DNA of 64,000 bases, taken from contig NC_089980.1 in the NCBI RefSeq assembly GCF_036417845.1, positions 46,250,501-46,314,500 on the forward strand. Reading direction: 5' to 3'. A program made the position numbers and the translations under genes. Within the stretch, counting starts at the first letter, position 1. Each line of letters opens with the position of its first letter. The notes beneath the pieces are model-generated. The model was not told the DNA's origin. It saw nothing but the letters and a program-made list of their open reading frames with translations, and made no database searches. This stretch comes from Apteryx mantelli. Lineage: Eukaryota > Chordata > Aves > Apterygiformes > Apterygidae. This document shows, piece after piece, positions 1 through 10,087 of this stretch.

Positions 1-1714
1 AGCAGGCATCTTTCTGAAGAGGCTGTAACCGGGCATGAACTTGTACAAGCCCGTTCAGCGGCAACCGGGCAGAAGGAGGGGCTGTAGCTCCCGCAGCGGT
101 GGGAGCCGCATCTGCAGAGGAAGGGGGAATGCCTCCAACACCAACAGCTCCCTAGCGTGTGCGATGATAAAAGGAAACCAGATTGTCCGTGAGACTCCGT
201 GTTTTAGGTTAGAAAAATATCTGCTGGTATATAAAAATTTGACACAACTATTAATCATTATAAATTGAATTCAGTTATTTTGTAACTTTTCAACAGCAAT
301 CCTAAAACTAGTTGAAGTATCAATTCACAGTTGTTTTGATAGGAAATGGTATGTTTCCCATTATTTGAAGTATAATCAGAACATGTTGAATTATTGTCAA
401 TTCCATATTTTAGAGCTTTGTTTGCCTTGATCCTAAAGGCCTAGAGAAGTCATCTTTCATCCTCACAGGAAGATACTGAAAATATGAAAGAATATAAAAA
501 GCCCTAACTTGTGACATGCAGCAGTCATACAGAAAGTTGCAAGTGGATGATTGCAATGGTTTACTGAAATGAGGGGAAAAACAGTATTATGCAACTGAAT
601 GTAAATTAACGCCTACTGCAATCACACCATGTGTGAAAAGTTGTCGCAAAATTGAGAATGGATAGCATATAGCTTTCTATAATTATATTGTCTACAAATG
701 CTGTTACTCCTTGTGCATGCCTGGGTGCCTCTTCTGTTATAGTCCGGGGTTTCTCCTGTAGCGGTGAAGGAGCGATACAGCTGTACCCAAAAGCCGGGCT
801 GGCTCTCAGCACCTCGCTGCTGTTCCTGAGCAGCAGAGCACAGCCCTGGACCACCCTCGCAGTGCAGCTCACTGAATATACCATGCAGCCCCGCTGCCTG
901 CGCTGCCATCATACAGGATGCATGTCAGCTTGGAATTTGGCACTGGCTGCACACAAGTATGTTATACTTGGCGGCTGTAGCCGTTTTGGCTGCAGTCATG
1001 GGGGTGTATCAATTCTCTGTTGACAGTTGGGAATTTGTCAACAAGTGCACACATATGCGATGCCTGGGTTGAGTGTGTTTAATGCATAAGGAAGCAATTA
1101 ACTGAGATGGAAGGTAAAATCATTATCTTTTTGTCTCAGTTTTAATTGCCATATATTTTTTACATGTACATTTATATGACTATATGCCTCTGTGTGTGTA
1201 TGTATGTATAAATAAAATTTATTAGCAGAAATTAACTGTAAAAATGTGGACTGCATCCAGTTAAGCCAGCATTCCCTTCTTCCCACTAACTTTCTCTTCC
1301 GTCTTGCTCTTGTTCTCAACTCCCTCTCTTCCCTTGTTCAGTCCCTGGCCTCCCTGGTCTTTCTTTCCTGTGCATATCCCCTGTGAATGATGAAATAAAA
1401 AAGAAAAGCAACTAAATAGGAAGAGGGAGAAATACAGTCACTGACCCTGTAATTCTGAATGCCCTTTGTGTGACACTTTGCAGAACATTTTGAACTCATA
1501 TTCAACTCTGAACATGATATGAGAAGTGTTTAATAAATGTAAGCCTTGACAGTAGAAAGTCAAGGTTGAAAATGGTTGGGTATTCAGTGAGAGCTAAACT
1601 CAGCCTCAGGGTGAGCAACTGGGACTATGGCAAATGTATTGCATTGTTCATCTGACTTGCACATCATCCTCCCCCTGCCCCACTCTAGAGGGACATTAAA
1701 GCCTGCCAATTGTT

Positions 1715-1737
1715 AAAAAAAAAAAAAAAAAAAAAAA
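1715..1737. repeat. Poly-A run, 23 bases
   Basis: An uninterrupted run of 23 A. It could be the tail of an old retroposed copy, but no recognisable retrogene body precedes it and I see no target-site duplication. Confidence 0.9.
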
Positions 1738-2420
1738 GCCAACCGCAGTGTTTGTTTCTAGAAAGCCAGAGACCCAGAAATCAATGAGGAAGAATTGTCC
1801 AGATACAGGACTCAGCTTTGTGTTCCCATTAACAGTCAAAGTTTGGGCAATAATGAAGTTTTCATCCTTCAGACTGGAGAATGGCACAGTTAACAATGTT
1901 GTGGGCTTCTCTCTTAGCATGACACAACTCTCAGGAAGGACACTATCTGAGGGAGATGTAATAGTTCCCTTCCCAGACCATTCTCAGCTTTTCTTTTAAT
2001 TTTTACTGATTTTTTTAAAATGTTTTTGCCAGCTGCATTTTATTATTGAATGGAAGCTGCTAGCTCAATTAACACAGCCCATTAAATTCACAATAATTCA
2101 CAACAATAATTCCTGCCTTTATTGATACAGTCTTATTTAAAACTGGCAACCCAGAGGTAGAAAACTCTGCGTGATGTTTCCAGTTTCTCCTTTAACTAGT
2201 TCTTAGAACAATCATGTTTTTGTTTCATTCTTTTTCCTAAACCCAGAGGAAGATTCAGGAAAGATTGCCCAGTGGTTTTGGGACTTTGCAGCTCCCTAAA
2301 GTTCATTGCCCAGTATTGTTTGCTTCTAAGGAAAAAGATAATTGTACAGAACTGTTTGGAGATATGTTTTTATGTTTTTAAAAAGCTATATTGTGCAAAG
2401 TGAGTAAAGAATTCTGTGAA

Positions 2421-2447
2421 CCCATAAAACCCATAAAACCCATAAAA
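2421..2447. repeat. Three perfect copies of a 9-bp unit
   Basis: The unit CCCATAAAA occurs three times head to tail without mismatch. This is a short minisatellite with no visible function. Confidence 0.9.
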
Positions 2448-4311
2448 TGCTGACCACAGTTCATTGAGGTATGACAAAACCTGCATCTTTATTATTTTTG
2501 GCTCAGAAATGTGTGAAAAGAGTAGGACCAGATAGAACCAGATAAAACCTTTTTCATTTTCTTAATAGCATGGGACAATATCTCGCCAGTTACTTTTATG
2601 TTTAATGGAATTTAGAAATCATTTTCATAGACAGCAGTCGGTACAGAAAAAAAACATATTTTCCCTGAATTAATCAACATATTGATGCAAAGTTTGTGGG
2701 TTTTCCAGTTTTTATTGAAAGGCATGGGCTGGTGCTCCAAGCAGCCCACAGTGACATGGAATTTAAGGGGTGCTGAATTCAGTGTGACATTTCCTTCTGT
2801 TAGAGTGTTTTGGCAAGAGCTTACTAGCTTTACAATGTGTGCCTTTTAAAGGCCTCTGATAAATGATTAGGCAGATAGTTTAGCCTATTGTTGCCAGTGG
2901 GAGCAAGGCAGTGACTCCAAGAGAAGTGTCCAGCTAATGTATTAATGCCTCAATGCAGAGCAATAGTATAATGTAGTTTGACGTATCTGGCATATGGTTT
3001 CTCTCATCTCAGTATTCTACTCTGTTCCTCCATGACATTATAGACAACTAACCAAAATAAAGAGAAGCAGGAATTTCTTCACTCCTAAAATGTATTTTAA
3101 AATGTCCTGCATTTTGTTCCAGCTCTGTGGTTGATTAGATAATGAAGTGATCCTGAAATTCAGTGGTTACTTCACTGTCTGTCTGTAGTATTTTCTTTAA
3201 GAATTGCCTGTTATTTTATCTGGGAAAGAAACACTGATCTCTGTCAATAGAAATACTTGCACAAAATTTGTCATGTGAATATGCCTTTGTACCATTAAGT
3301 ACATGTGCGTGCAAGTACTGGTTGTTTGGATCCTTACCAGTCTGCAGGTACAAGGTGCCGACTTTTTAGAAATGTTGTTTTAAGCTAAGGTCCATTTTGC
3401 AGGCTAGAAGTTTTGCAGCAGCAAGTAAAGTGAGTGGATTATATCCAGGAGACATTACAAAAATAAGTACAAAAGTAGAATTTTTGTACTGCTGTTACAT
3501 GCTCATACACACATACCCATTTCCTAATGGTTTATATGGAATAGCTAAGATGTATGTCGTTGGATACCACTGGAAGAGGTCTACGGGCTAGGTTTTGTTT
3601 TGAGGAACAGCTCTGTGCAAACTGTGCACTTACACATCAGCCTAAAAGGAGTCTTTCCTGTCTCCCTTAGGTGATATGGTATAGTATTGGCTCTGACCAC
3701 AGCAGATTGCTTGCCTCTTGCTCCCCCACTCTGCTGTGAGCCCGGTAGCGTAGGCAGAGCCCACGTACTCCAGTATGGAAGATACCAAGGATGTAGTCTT
3801 TCCATAGTGGGATATTATAGGTAGGTCTGGCTGTATGCACTGAAAACACAGTCTCATCTGTGTCATTAATTACATTTCACAATGTTTTGTTGTTAACTGG
3901 ATAATAAATTATTAGGAAACATCACAGAAACATCCATAGAAAAACTGCACACAAATGGGTTGCGAGCTTATGTAAAATATAAGGCAAGGCAGAACTTTAT
4001 GCGAAGTACACCAATAAAAGTTACGGCCTAAGCCGAAAGGCTTACTGCTCTGCTGAGAATGCTATTTGTGACTAACATTTTAAGTGCTTTAACAGAGCTG
4101 TATAAGGAGGGCTGCCATCTGGCTCTTGTTTTCACTTCATACTTTATTTTTGCGATCGCTGATAAATGAACTTACTATGCAGTCTTGTACATTGTGTGGC
4201 TATTACAGTTGTATGTTATGTCTGTTGTTAGTGAAGAAATGTGGACAGGCACGTATTAGGCAAATCAAGGGATTTATCCTAAGTTTATGTATGATGGTCT
4301 GTCTCTTTCAG

Positions 4312-4365
4312 GATAAAGAGGCCCAGAAAGACTTAGAGGCTTTACTTCTCACACTGAAGCTGTGA
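4312..4365 (+). CDS. RMDN2: Probable last coding exon of RMDN2 (regulator of microtubule dynamics 2)
   Basis: A pyrimidine-rich acceptor (tctgtctctttcag) at 4298-4311 is followed in phase 0 by 17 codons and a TGA: DKEAQKDLEALLLTLKL. RMDN-family proteins are TPR-like, microtubule- or membrane-associated, and end in a short charged helix starting around an E-D-K motif followed by Q and a run of leucines. This tail fits that pattern. Synteny supports the call: in other vertebrates RMDN2 is the neighbour of CYP1B1 and points toward its 3' end, as here. The match rests on 17 residues recalled from family knowledge, with no alignment. Earlier exons were not found in the window, so the exon could belong to another gene. 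Confidence 0.58.
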   Translation, partial: DKEAQKDLEALLLTLKL

Positions 4366-5473
4366 TACTATGCACTTTTAACTCTTCGTGCTGTGATAAA
4401 GTTGCAGAATCAAAATGGGAATCTGTAATCACTGGGGACTGCAGGTAAATTCCAGCTAGGCCGGTGGGAAACCTGTCATTGATTTCAGCGAGTTTGGATC
4501 ATGGCCTTTAAGTACCTGGCAATTATGATATGAAAATGATGCATTAATTTCTTTGAATATTTATAATTCTTGTATTTAAGTTTAATTTTAGATTGTTGAC
4601 ACTGTGAGTTCGATTCTCTGAACATGAAGTCCACTGCTGGCAATGGACATACTGGGAGTTAGAGTGCAAATTGCATAAATCTTACTATTTGAAAGATTAA
4701 CCAACTTAAATGCAATGCCAGCACAGAACTGCATGTAGCAAAAACAAAAAATATATACTTTTTATTTCTAGAGTAAATTATATTTGTATCAACTGATCTG
4801 CACAGATGTATGGAAAGGGAAATCATGAATGTTTTGTTTACACATTTACTCTTAAAAAATCAGAATCTTGTTGAAGTTAAAGAACAAGCTGTTGCCTCCA
4901 CAAAGCTCTTTTTACTTTAAATCTCCTGTTTGTTTTACATGGAAATATGAAAACTTTATAAATTAAATACTGAAGTTATATTTTATGTTATTTGTAACCT
5001 CAACAAGTAAAATATTAAAAATAAGACCAATGATATTAAGTGTTTTGGACAAGTCTGTTATAGTTGTGATTTTTAATGGATTTTCTATGAGACCTCCATG
5101 AAGTTTGTGAATCCTAGCTATTTCACTTTGAACAATTGCCTACTGTGGTGGTGTTATTGTGTCTTCTGAGGACTTTCTCCAGCATGTGACTATCTTTAAC
5201 CTTTTATATCTTCTGTATAACATAACCTGACATAAAAATAGAATAATTAAAGACCTACTACTTCTGTCTGAGGGTATAGGGCAGCAATGTTTTCAATAAA
5301 ACATAATAGGCAGGGAGAGAATTTTGTTCACTAATGTACTGATCCAGAATTCACCAAAGTCTGTAGAAAAACAAAGGCCAGTTTTCATTGACTTTTAAAT
5401 CAGGGTCTTTATCTAGATGTAGAGAGTGTGTCCGGAAGTAAGCATTCCTGTTAGAGGAAATGAAGCAAATAAA
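4366..5473 (+). other. Candidate 3' UTR of RMDN2 with two poly(A) signals
   Basis: This AT-rich stretch follows the TGA. The first AATAAA hexamers after the stop are at 5295-5300 and 5468-5473. The second is followed within about 50 bases by a GT-rich segment (tttgatgtgtaag). Either would give a 3' UTR of about 0.9-1.1 kb. The extent depends on the preceding exon being real. Confidence 0.3.
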
Positions 5474-6785
5474 GTTGGATAAGTACAGCTGCACACTCCT
5501 TCTGCTAGTTTGATGTGTAAGATAATGTGGACCAATTTATGACGAAGACATGGAGGACTCTTGTATTGAACTAATGACTGGGCCTTTAATTTAGGACCAA
5601 GGGGGGCAGTGACATAAGCTTACAGGCAAGTAGGAACTACAGTGACCTGAACGAAGATCTAAAAGTTGGGCGCATATGAAGGAATGTGTATGCGTATGAC
5701 TGAAACATCTCATAGTCAGTAAGAGTGAGCTCTGACAACAGAAGGCAGTAGGTGCAGAAGACTTGAAGAAGACAAATGTATAGAGTTATATTTGAATTCA
5801 GCCTAAATTCATGACTGCTCATGAAGTATAGGGATTTATCAAGCTTTTCATGAAGAAAGAGCTCTCTGTTTTCCAAACGTTTTTTAAAAACATGCTTTTA
5901 GAAATGCTAGCATGGGATATTTCTGACCAAAATCTGAAAGTTCAGAACATCGGTTCTGAATTTCCGCTGTCATCTTCATGTCTTTCATTCTACTGAAGAT
6001 CTCCACAAATTGCAATAAGCATTTTAATTGTTTTCACTGTTCTTTCTGAGGGAAGATATTTTGTATACCCATATTTCAATCCCGGAGTTCTCCTTTTCCA
6101 CACAAATTTCAAGGAAAAGAAGAAATATATCAAATAAATCATATCAAATAATTCCTTCTGTGAAAGAATAACTGGCTTGTGAACAGAGGAGAAGCTGCAA
6201 AGGTGACGTCTTGATTTTGGTAAGGGGCTTTTGATAAAGGCTGCTTTTGGACATTGTTGTAGCCAAAGTAGGGAAGCATAGTCTAAATGGATCTACCACA
6301 GTGACTTGTGCTGTTAGGTTTATTAGTAATTCACTGTCACCTAGGAGGATGTAACAGGTAGGGTTCTACCTAGATCTGTTTGACGCTATTTGGTATACTT
6401 TATTAATTATCTTGGATTATGCAATAGTTACTTCATTTACAAGCAATAAGTACTGATAAAGGTTGAAAGTGCATTGGATTAATAGATTAGAACTAAAAAA
6501 TTATTTAAATTAATTGGAGAAATTGTGAGGTAAGTAGAACTCATTTCATTAAGGGCAAATTAGTAAGTATTTCATACAAGTAATAACAGATAGAGGATGG
6601 AGGATAACATGGTAGTTTTGGTAATTCTGTGTAAAAGGACCTGGAGATTCCAGTGAATGGCAAGGTAACCATGGGTCAATAAAGTCGTGTTTTTGTGAAA
6701 AAAAAAACAAATTACATACTAGAGTGAATAAATAAGAGTTCCCATGAAATGCACATGGAATAACGTTTTACTCTAATTAGGCCTA
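5474..6785. other. Intergenic, AT-rich, nothing recognised
   Basis: No reading frame with splice support, no RNA gene and no clear repeat was seen. A 79-codon frame on the minus strand (5637-5876) has no recognisable feature. Confidence 0.5.
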
Positions 6786-7267
6786 ATAAGCTCTAATTAG
6801 GTCTGAGCTGGAATACTATATCCAGTTCTGGGCACCACACTTCAAGAAGGCTGGCGGCTATTTGGAAAGAGTCCAGTGGAGAGAGACAAGAAAGATGAGA
6901 GTAAAAAATGAAAGAATTTGGTTTGTTTAGTCTGCAGGAGTGAAGACCAAAGGAATATTCACATTTGTAAAAAGTTACTGCAGAGAGGATAGTAAAAAAA
7001 AAACCCGAAAACCCTGTTCTCCAAATTCCCTGTTCATAAGACAAGAAGTAGTTGGCTACTTTTAGATTAGACATTAGGGGAAAAAAATCCTGATGGTGAC
7101 TTTGCAAAGCCCTGCAATACATTTCCTGAGAACATTATAAAATCATTTACTCAAGTTTTTAAGAAAAAGTTAAACAAAGATGACTTTAAACATTGTCGAT
7201 GTTTAAGGCACAGCTCATCCTCTGGCAGGGGTGGACTAGATGACTTCTTAAGATCTCTTCTGGCCTT
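6786..7267 (+). mobile_element. Old CR1-type LINE fragment (3' end)
   Basis: The order of phrases matches the conserved 3' part of CR1 elements: 'ccagttctgggcaccacact' and 'tcaagaaggctgg' near 6821-6856, 'gagagtccagtggagagaga'-like text near 6866-6886, 'agattagacattagggg' near 7064-7080, and a tail reading 'ggactagatgacttcttaag' near 7232-7251 before 'cttctggcct'. There are many substitutions and indels and no open reading frame, so it is an inactive, ancient copy. CR1 elements do not end in poly-A, and this copy does not. Confidence 0.8.
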
Positions 7268-7307
7268 GCTGTCTCTGGGGAGTACAGGCTCCTGTGAGCC
7301 ACGGGCA

Positions 7308-7358
7308 CTCCTCCTCCTCCTCCTCCTCCTCCTCCTCCTCCTCCTCCTCCTCCTCCTC
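7308..7358. repeat. (CTC)17 microsatellite
   Basis: Seventeen uninterrupted CTC triplets form a polypyrimidine/polypurine tract about 40 bp past the end of the CR1 fragment. The glutamate-rich minus-strand frame across it is an artefact of the repeat. Confidence 0.97.
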
Positions 7359-8595
7359 AGTTTCCACAGTCAGTGGGATTGTATCTGCACTCACTGGCTC
7401 TGGACTGGGGCCCAGCCTACCTAATGAGATTTTACTGTGAAACATTTACCATCATGTCTCAAGACTTGAGTTTAAAGGTGCACATTATGGCTGCCATCAA
7501 CAGTTTTATTTGGTTTATTGCACCTGTGGTTTTAATCCACATATGCTTCTTACGGAAATTCTCATTTTATGAAATGAAATTACTGATCTTCTTTCTTCAC
7601 AGTTTTATGAACTAAAGCTATTCTGCTGTTTTAATTTTTGCTCATTACTATTCTATGTGTAGAATCTCAAAATAACATCTGGGAAATAAAAGGCTAGTTT
7701 TAATCATTTGTTCCAAGTTGTCTTTCATAGTTTGCAAAAATATCCCTCCAACAGGTAAGAAACTGTTGTTTTCTACAGGTAAAATATTTTGTGCCTGTTT
7801 TTATTTTTTTACTGGTAACTGTACATGAGTGGTCTCAACTCTTTGTGTTTTCTGGTTTGTTAATCTGATTGCTTTTAAAACTGAAGCGTTTTCCCCAATT
7901 TGTTCTCTAATTGATCCTGGAGTAAAGCTTTTACATTTAGTTTCAGCCCCAGGCTCTCTGTTCTCTATGACCTATCAGCTGGAGAAGCAGCAAGCATAGT
8001 TCCAGAGGGCCATATGTTTTCCTTTTTGTTTAAAATATTCATAAGCAGACGTTCACTTCCGTAGTTTTGTCTCCTTGAAGGAGCTAAAAGTTGACTGCAT
8101 TAACCCCCCGAGGGCTTATAAGCGGTATGGAAGAGCTAGGGCTCAAGCTGAATGAAGCCGTGGTGTCTTGGCAGTGTTGCCCATGGTCTCCTTCAGCTCT
8201 TCCATTCCTGCATCTCTTGTTTGGTCTCTGCTCCTGTACTTACGTTGTACATTCCCGGGGGGAAGTGCTTGTCTCTTTACATGTTTGCAAAAGGTGCGTT
8301 CAAGGGGCCTCGATCCAATACTAGGATTGTTGTGCTTCATTACAGTTAGAACTGCTAGTTCTGCATACTGCTTGATTCCTTCCTGAATAATTGATACTAC
8401 TTTTTCTTCTTCTGGTGAAAATAAAGACTCTGTTAGTGGATCCTGATCCATTTGGAATTGCCTCCATGCAACAGTAGATACTCCTTTAGCAACTCACAAA
8501 GTTATATTTTTATAGTAATTGGTACATTATGGAAAAAGTTACAATGATATAGTCTCATACCTATTTTGTTTAAATTACTGTCTTTTCTTTTGCAG
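7359..8595. other. Intergenic or 5' part of the unrecognised plus-strand gene
   Basis: No exon can be called firmly. A 24-base segment at 7731-7754 has a good acceptor (ttgtctttcatag) and an excellent donor (CAACAG|GTAAGA). It ends in the phase that the segment at 8892 needs, so it could be a small exon of that gene. On the minus strand a frame of about 120 codons is open around 8143-8499, with no recognisable motif. Confidence 0.35.
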
Positions 8596-8623
8596 AGTCT
8601 CAGAGTGATTTACTCATTTTTAT
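8596..8623 (+). other. Possible small exon of the unrecognised plus-strand gene
   Basis: A strong acceptor (tcttttcttttgcag) ends at 8595. In one frame the next 28 bases read SQSDLLIF plus two bases, then GTAGTA. That phase would join to the segment at 8892 (giving M-L-F-Y-Q). The donor is weak and TAG and TAA stops follow at once if it is not used. It competes with 7731-7754 for the same position. Confidence 0.2.
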
Positions 8624-8891
8624 GTAGTAATATCAATACATCGACTGCTGGAACGAACTAGAAAGCTGTCCAACAGCAGTGAGTAGCTGACAATTTAGGA
8701 AGGAAAGTGACAATTCCTGTATCCAGTTAAATCAAAATAAAACTAAAATTCCTGCCCCCTGCCCCAAACTGTTATTATAGTATTAAAAGCCAAAATAAAT
8801 TAAAAAGAAAAAAAAGTGGCTACCAGAGATACAGTATATCCACGTCAACCTGAACATATCTATTTCTCTGGATCTAGGTATCTTTCTTCAG

Positions 8892-8950
8892 GTTATTCTA
8901 CCAGTCATCACTAACTGAACATCTTCCATGTGAAGTACCTATAGCTGTAG
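8892..8950 (+). CDS. Unrecognised plus-strand gene, exon Z
   Basis: The acceptor 'tatctttcttcag' ends at 8891 and the donor TAG|GTAGGT follows 8950. After one base that completes an earlier codon, the frame reads LFYQSSLTEHLPCEVPIAV and leaves one base (G). That base joins to TG at 9028 to make a valine codon, so exons Z and A are phase-compatible. The intervening intron would be only 77 bp, short but possible. A later acceptor (8903-8904) would give a shorter form in the same frame. The product is not recognised. Confidence 0.38.
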
Positions 8951-9027
8951 GTAGGTACTGTAGATTTCAGCAAAGTCTGTAGTTTTCTGAATATGCTGGA
9001 GCATGGTCCTGTGCTGTTTTATTTCAG

Positions 9028-9186
9028 TGGGCACAATAGTCATGATGAATGCATTACACGTGTTCCAAAGCAGAAAATCCTGCAGTAATGCGACAATTAA
9101 AATTGTATTGCAGCTTTCATCCAATGCAAACTCCGAAGAAGGAGTACCTCTGACTGAAGGACCAACATTAATCCTTGCAGCTCCTG
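9028..9186 (+). CDS. Unrecognised plus-strand gene, exon A (following donor is not GT)
   Basis: The acceptor 'gctgttttatttcag' ends at 9027. The frame is open for 52 whole codons, starting GTIVMMNALHVF and ending EGPTLILAAP plus one base. If it stops at 9186, the leftover G joins AC at 9249 to give aspartate (A-P-D-S-P-K), a smooth continuation. The base after the exon is A, followed by 14 T, so the donor reads AT where GT is expected. I see no other good donor in the exon. This suggests a broken donor, a rare AT-AG intron, or a mistaken exon end. Confidence 0.38.
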
Positions 9187-9187
9187 A

Positions 9188-9201
9188 TTTTTTTTTTTTT
9201 T
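9188..9201. repeat. Poly-T run, 14 bases
   Basis: Fourteen T directly after the proposed exon A end. Slippage here could be linked to the abnormal donor. Confidence 0.9.
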
Positions 9202-9248
9202 GTTCATAAGGTTATATTCATATTTGCTAGTACTTTTCCTTCTTACAG

Positions 9249-9307
9249 ACTCTCCCAAGTTCATTGGAGAAGAAACAAATCAAACTGTCTTGACAGTACA
9301 AATGGAA
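9249..9307 (+). CDS. Unrecognised plus-strand gene, exon B
   Basis: The acceptor 'cttttccttcttacag' ends at 9248 and the donor GAA|GTAAGC follows 9307. After two bases that complete a split codon, the 19 codons read SPKFIGEETNQTVLTVQME, ending on a codon boundary. Both splice sites are good and the exon is 59 bases long. The next segment (9835) starts in phase 0, as required. Confidence 0.42.
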
Positions 9308-9394
9308 GTAAGCTTTCCTGGCCCCATCTATGTTTGTGTAACTCATGCATGTGTGACACTGGTAAATGAAGCACTAGAACTAAGAATGTGAAAC

Positions 9395-9412
9395 TTTTTT
9401 TTTTTTTTTTTT
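9395..9412. repeat. Poly-T run, 18 bases
   Basis: An uninterrupted run of 18 T in the proposed intron between exons B and C. Confidence 0.9.
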
Positions 9413-9834
9413 GAGGAAGTATTTTACTGCATCTCATTAAAATAAACAGTCATTTTAGAAATTTATGTAGGGACCATGTCAAGTATGCATTTGAATATGT
9501 ATATTCTGGGCTCTATGCCTGGTTGTGCTACCAATCCATGATGTGACTTTGGGTAAATTACTTGTCCACGTTACTTATGCAAACACCCATTTATCCATTC
9601 TTCATTTGTTGTGTTTATTGAGATTATAATCTGTTTTGGATTGCCTACCTGTATGAACCAGATAAACAGACACACAATACTAACTGGGAACTATTGTAAT
9701 ATAAACATATACTAAAGATATCAGGCATGAATATGGATGCACTTTTTAACCTACCAAGCATGTATAAACGAAGTTGAAGTTTCTAGTTCTTGGATAAAAA
9801 TATTCAACATGGCTGATGAATTTTCAATGCCCAG

Positions 9835-10011
9835 GTGGTAGAAATATTCATATCCTGTTCAGAAGAAAGTGGCAAATCAGCAAATTGGATTCAGCGAGTT
9901 ACTTGTGTTTTTCCAATGTTAGAAGAGGATCATTTACGAAGGAATGAAAAGTCATTTGTAAAGCTGCTGATTGTGGCTCTGGATAAGAATGGATGGTCTT
10001 CAGAATACTAG
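9835..10011 (+). CDS. Unrecognised plus-strand gene, terminal coding exon C
   Basis: The acceptor 'tttcaatgcccag' ends at 9834. The frame continues from exon B in phase 0 for 58 codons to TAG: it begins VVEIFISCSEESGKSANW, has RVTCVFPMLEED in the middle, and ends KLLIVALDKNGWSSEY. Composition is protein-like, with mixed charged and hydrophobic residues and no low complexity. AATAAA at 10062-10067 and 10082-10087 lies 50-70 bp past the stop, as in a compact terminal exon. With exons Z, A and B the predicted tail is about 150 residues. I do not recognise the family and see no catalytic motif, signal peptide or membrane segment. It lies between RMDN2 and CYP1B1 on the RMDN2 strand, so an alternative 3' end of RMDN2 is also possible. 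Confidence 0.45.
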   Translation: MVEIFISCSEESGKSANWIQRVTCVFPMLEEDHLRRNEKSFVKLLIVALDKNGWSSEY

Positions 10012-10061
10012 ACCAGTTTATATAGTGCAGTATAAAGTCATATATGAAGTTTTAAAGCAGT

Positions 10062-10087
10062 AATAAAGTTAAGATTTTCAAAATAAA
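10062..10087 (+). other. Paired poly(A) signals of the unrecognised gene
   Basis: AATAAA occurs at 10062-10067 (taataaagtt) and 10082-10087 (aaataaaaaa), 51 and 71 bp after the TAG of exon C. The position fits a short 3' UTR. Confidence 0.4.

Larger units (their letters stand above)
1..4311 (+). other. Presumed last intron of RMDN2; no exon recognised
   Basis: No exon can be supported here. The first 130 bases are GC-rich and the rest is AT-rich with short meaningless reading frames. A 27-base segment at 3403-3429 is flanked by an acceptor-like and a donor-like site (encoding ARSFAAASK), but this could be chance. If 4312-4365 is the last RMDN2 exon, this stretch is its preceding intron and the earlier exons lie left of the window. 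A 23-base A run (1715-1737) and a 9-bp tandem repeat (2421-2447) lie inside. Confidence 0.4.

Noticed and set aside
4126..4311. Upstream part of the 79-codon frame that contains the RMDN2-like tail
   Set aside because: It is cysteine- and leucine-rich nonsense before a strong acceptor, so it was treated as intron.
7248..7445. Glutamate-rich minus-strand frame
   Set aside because: It is the translation of the CTC microsatellite with no coding support.
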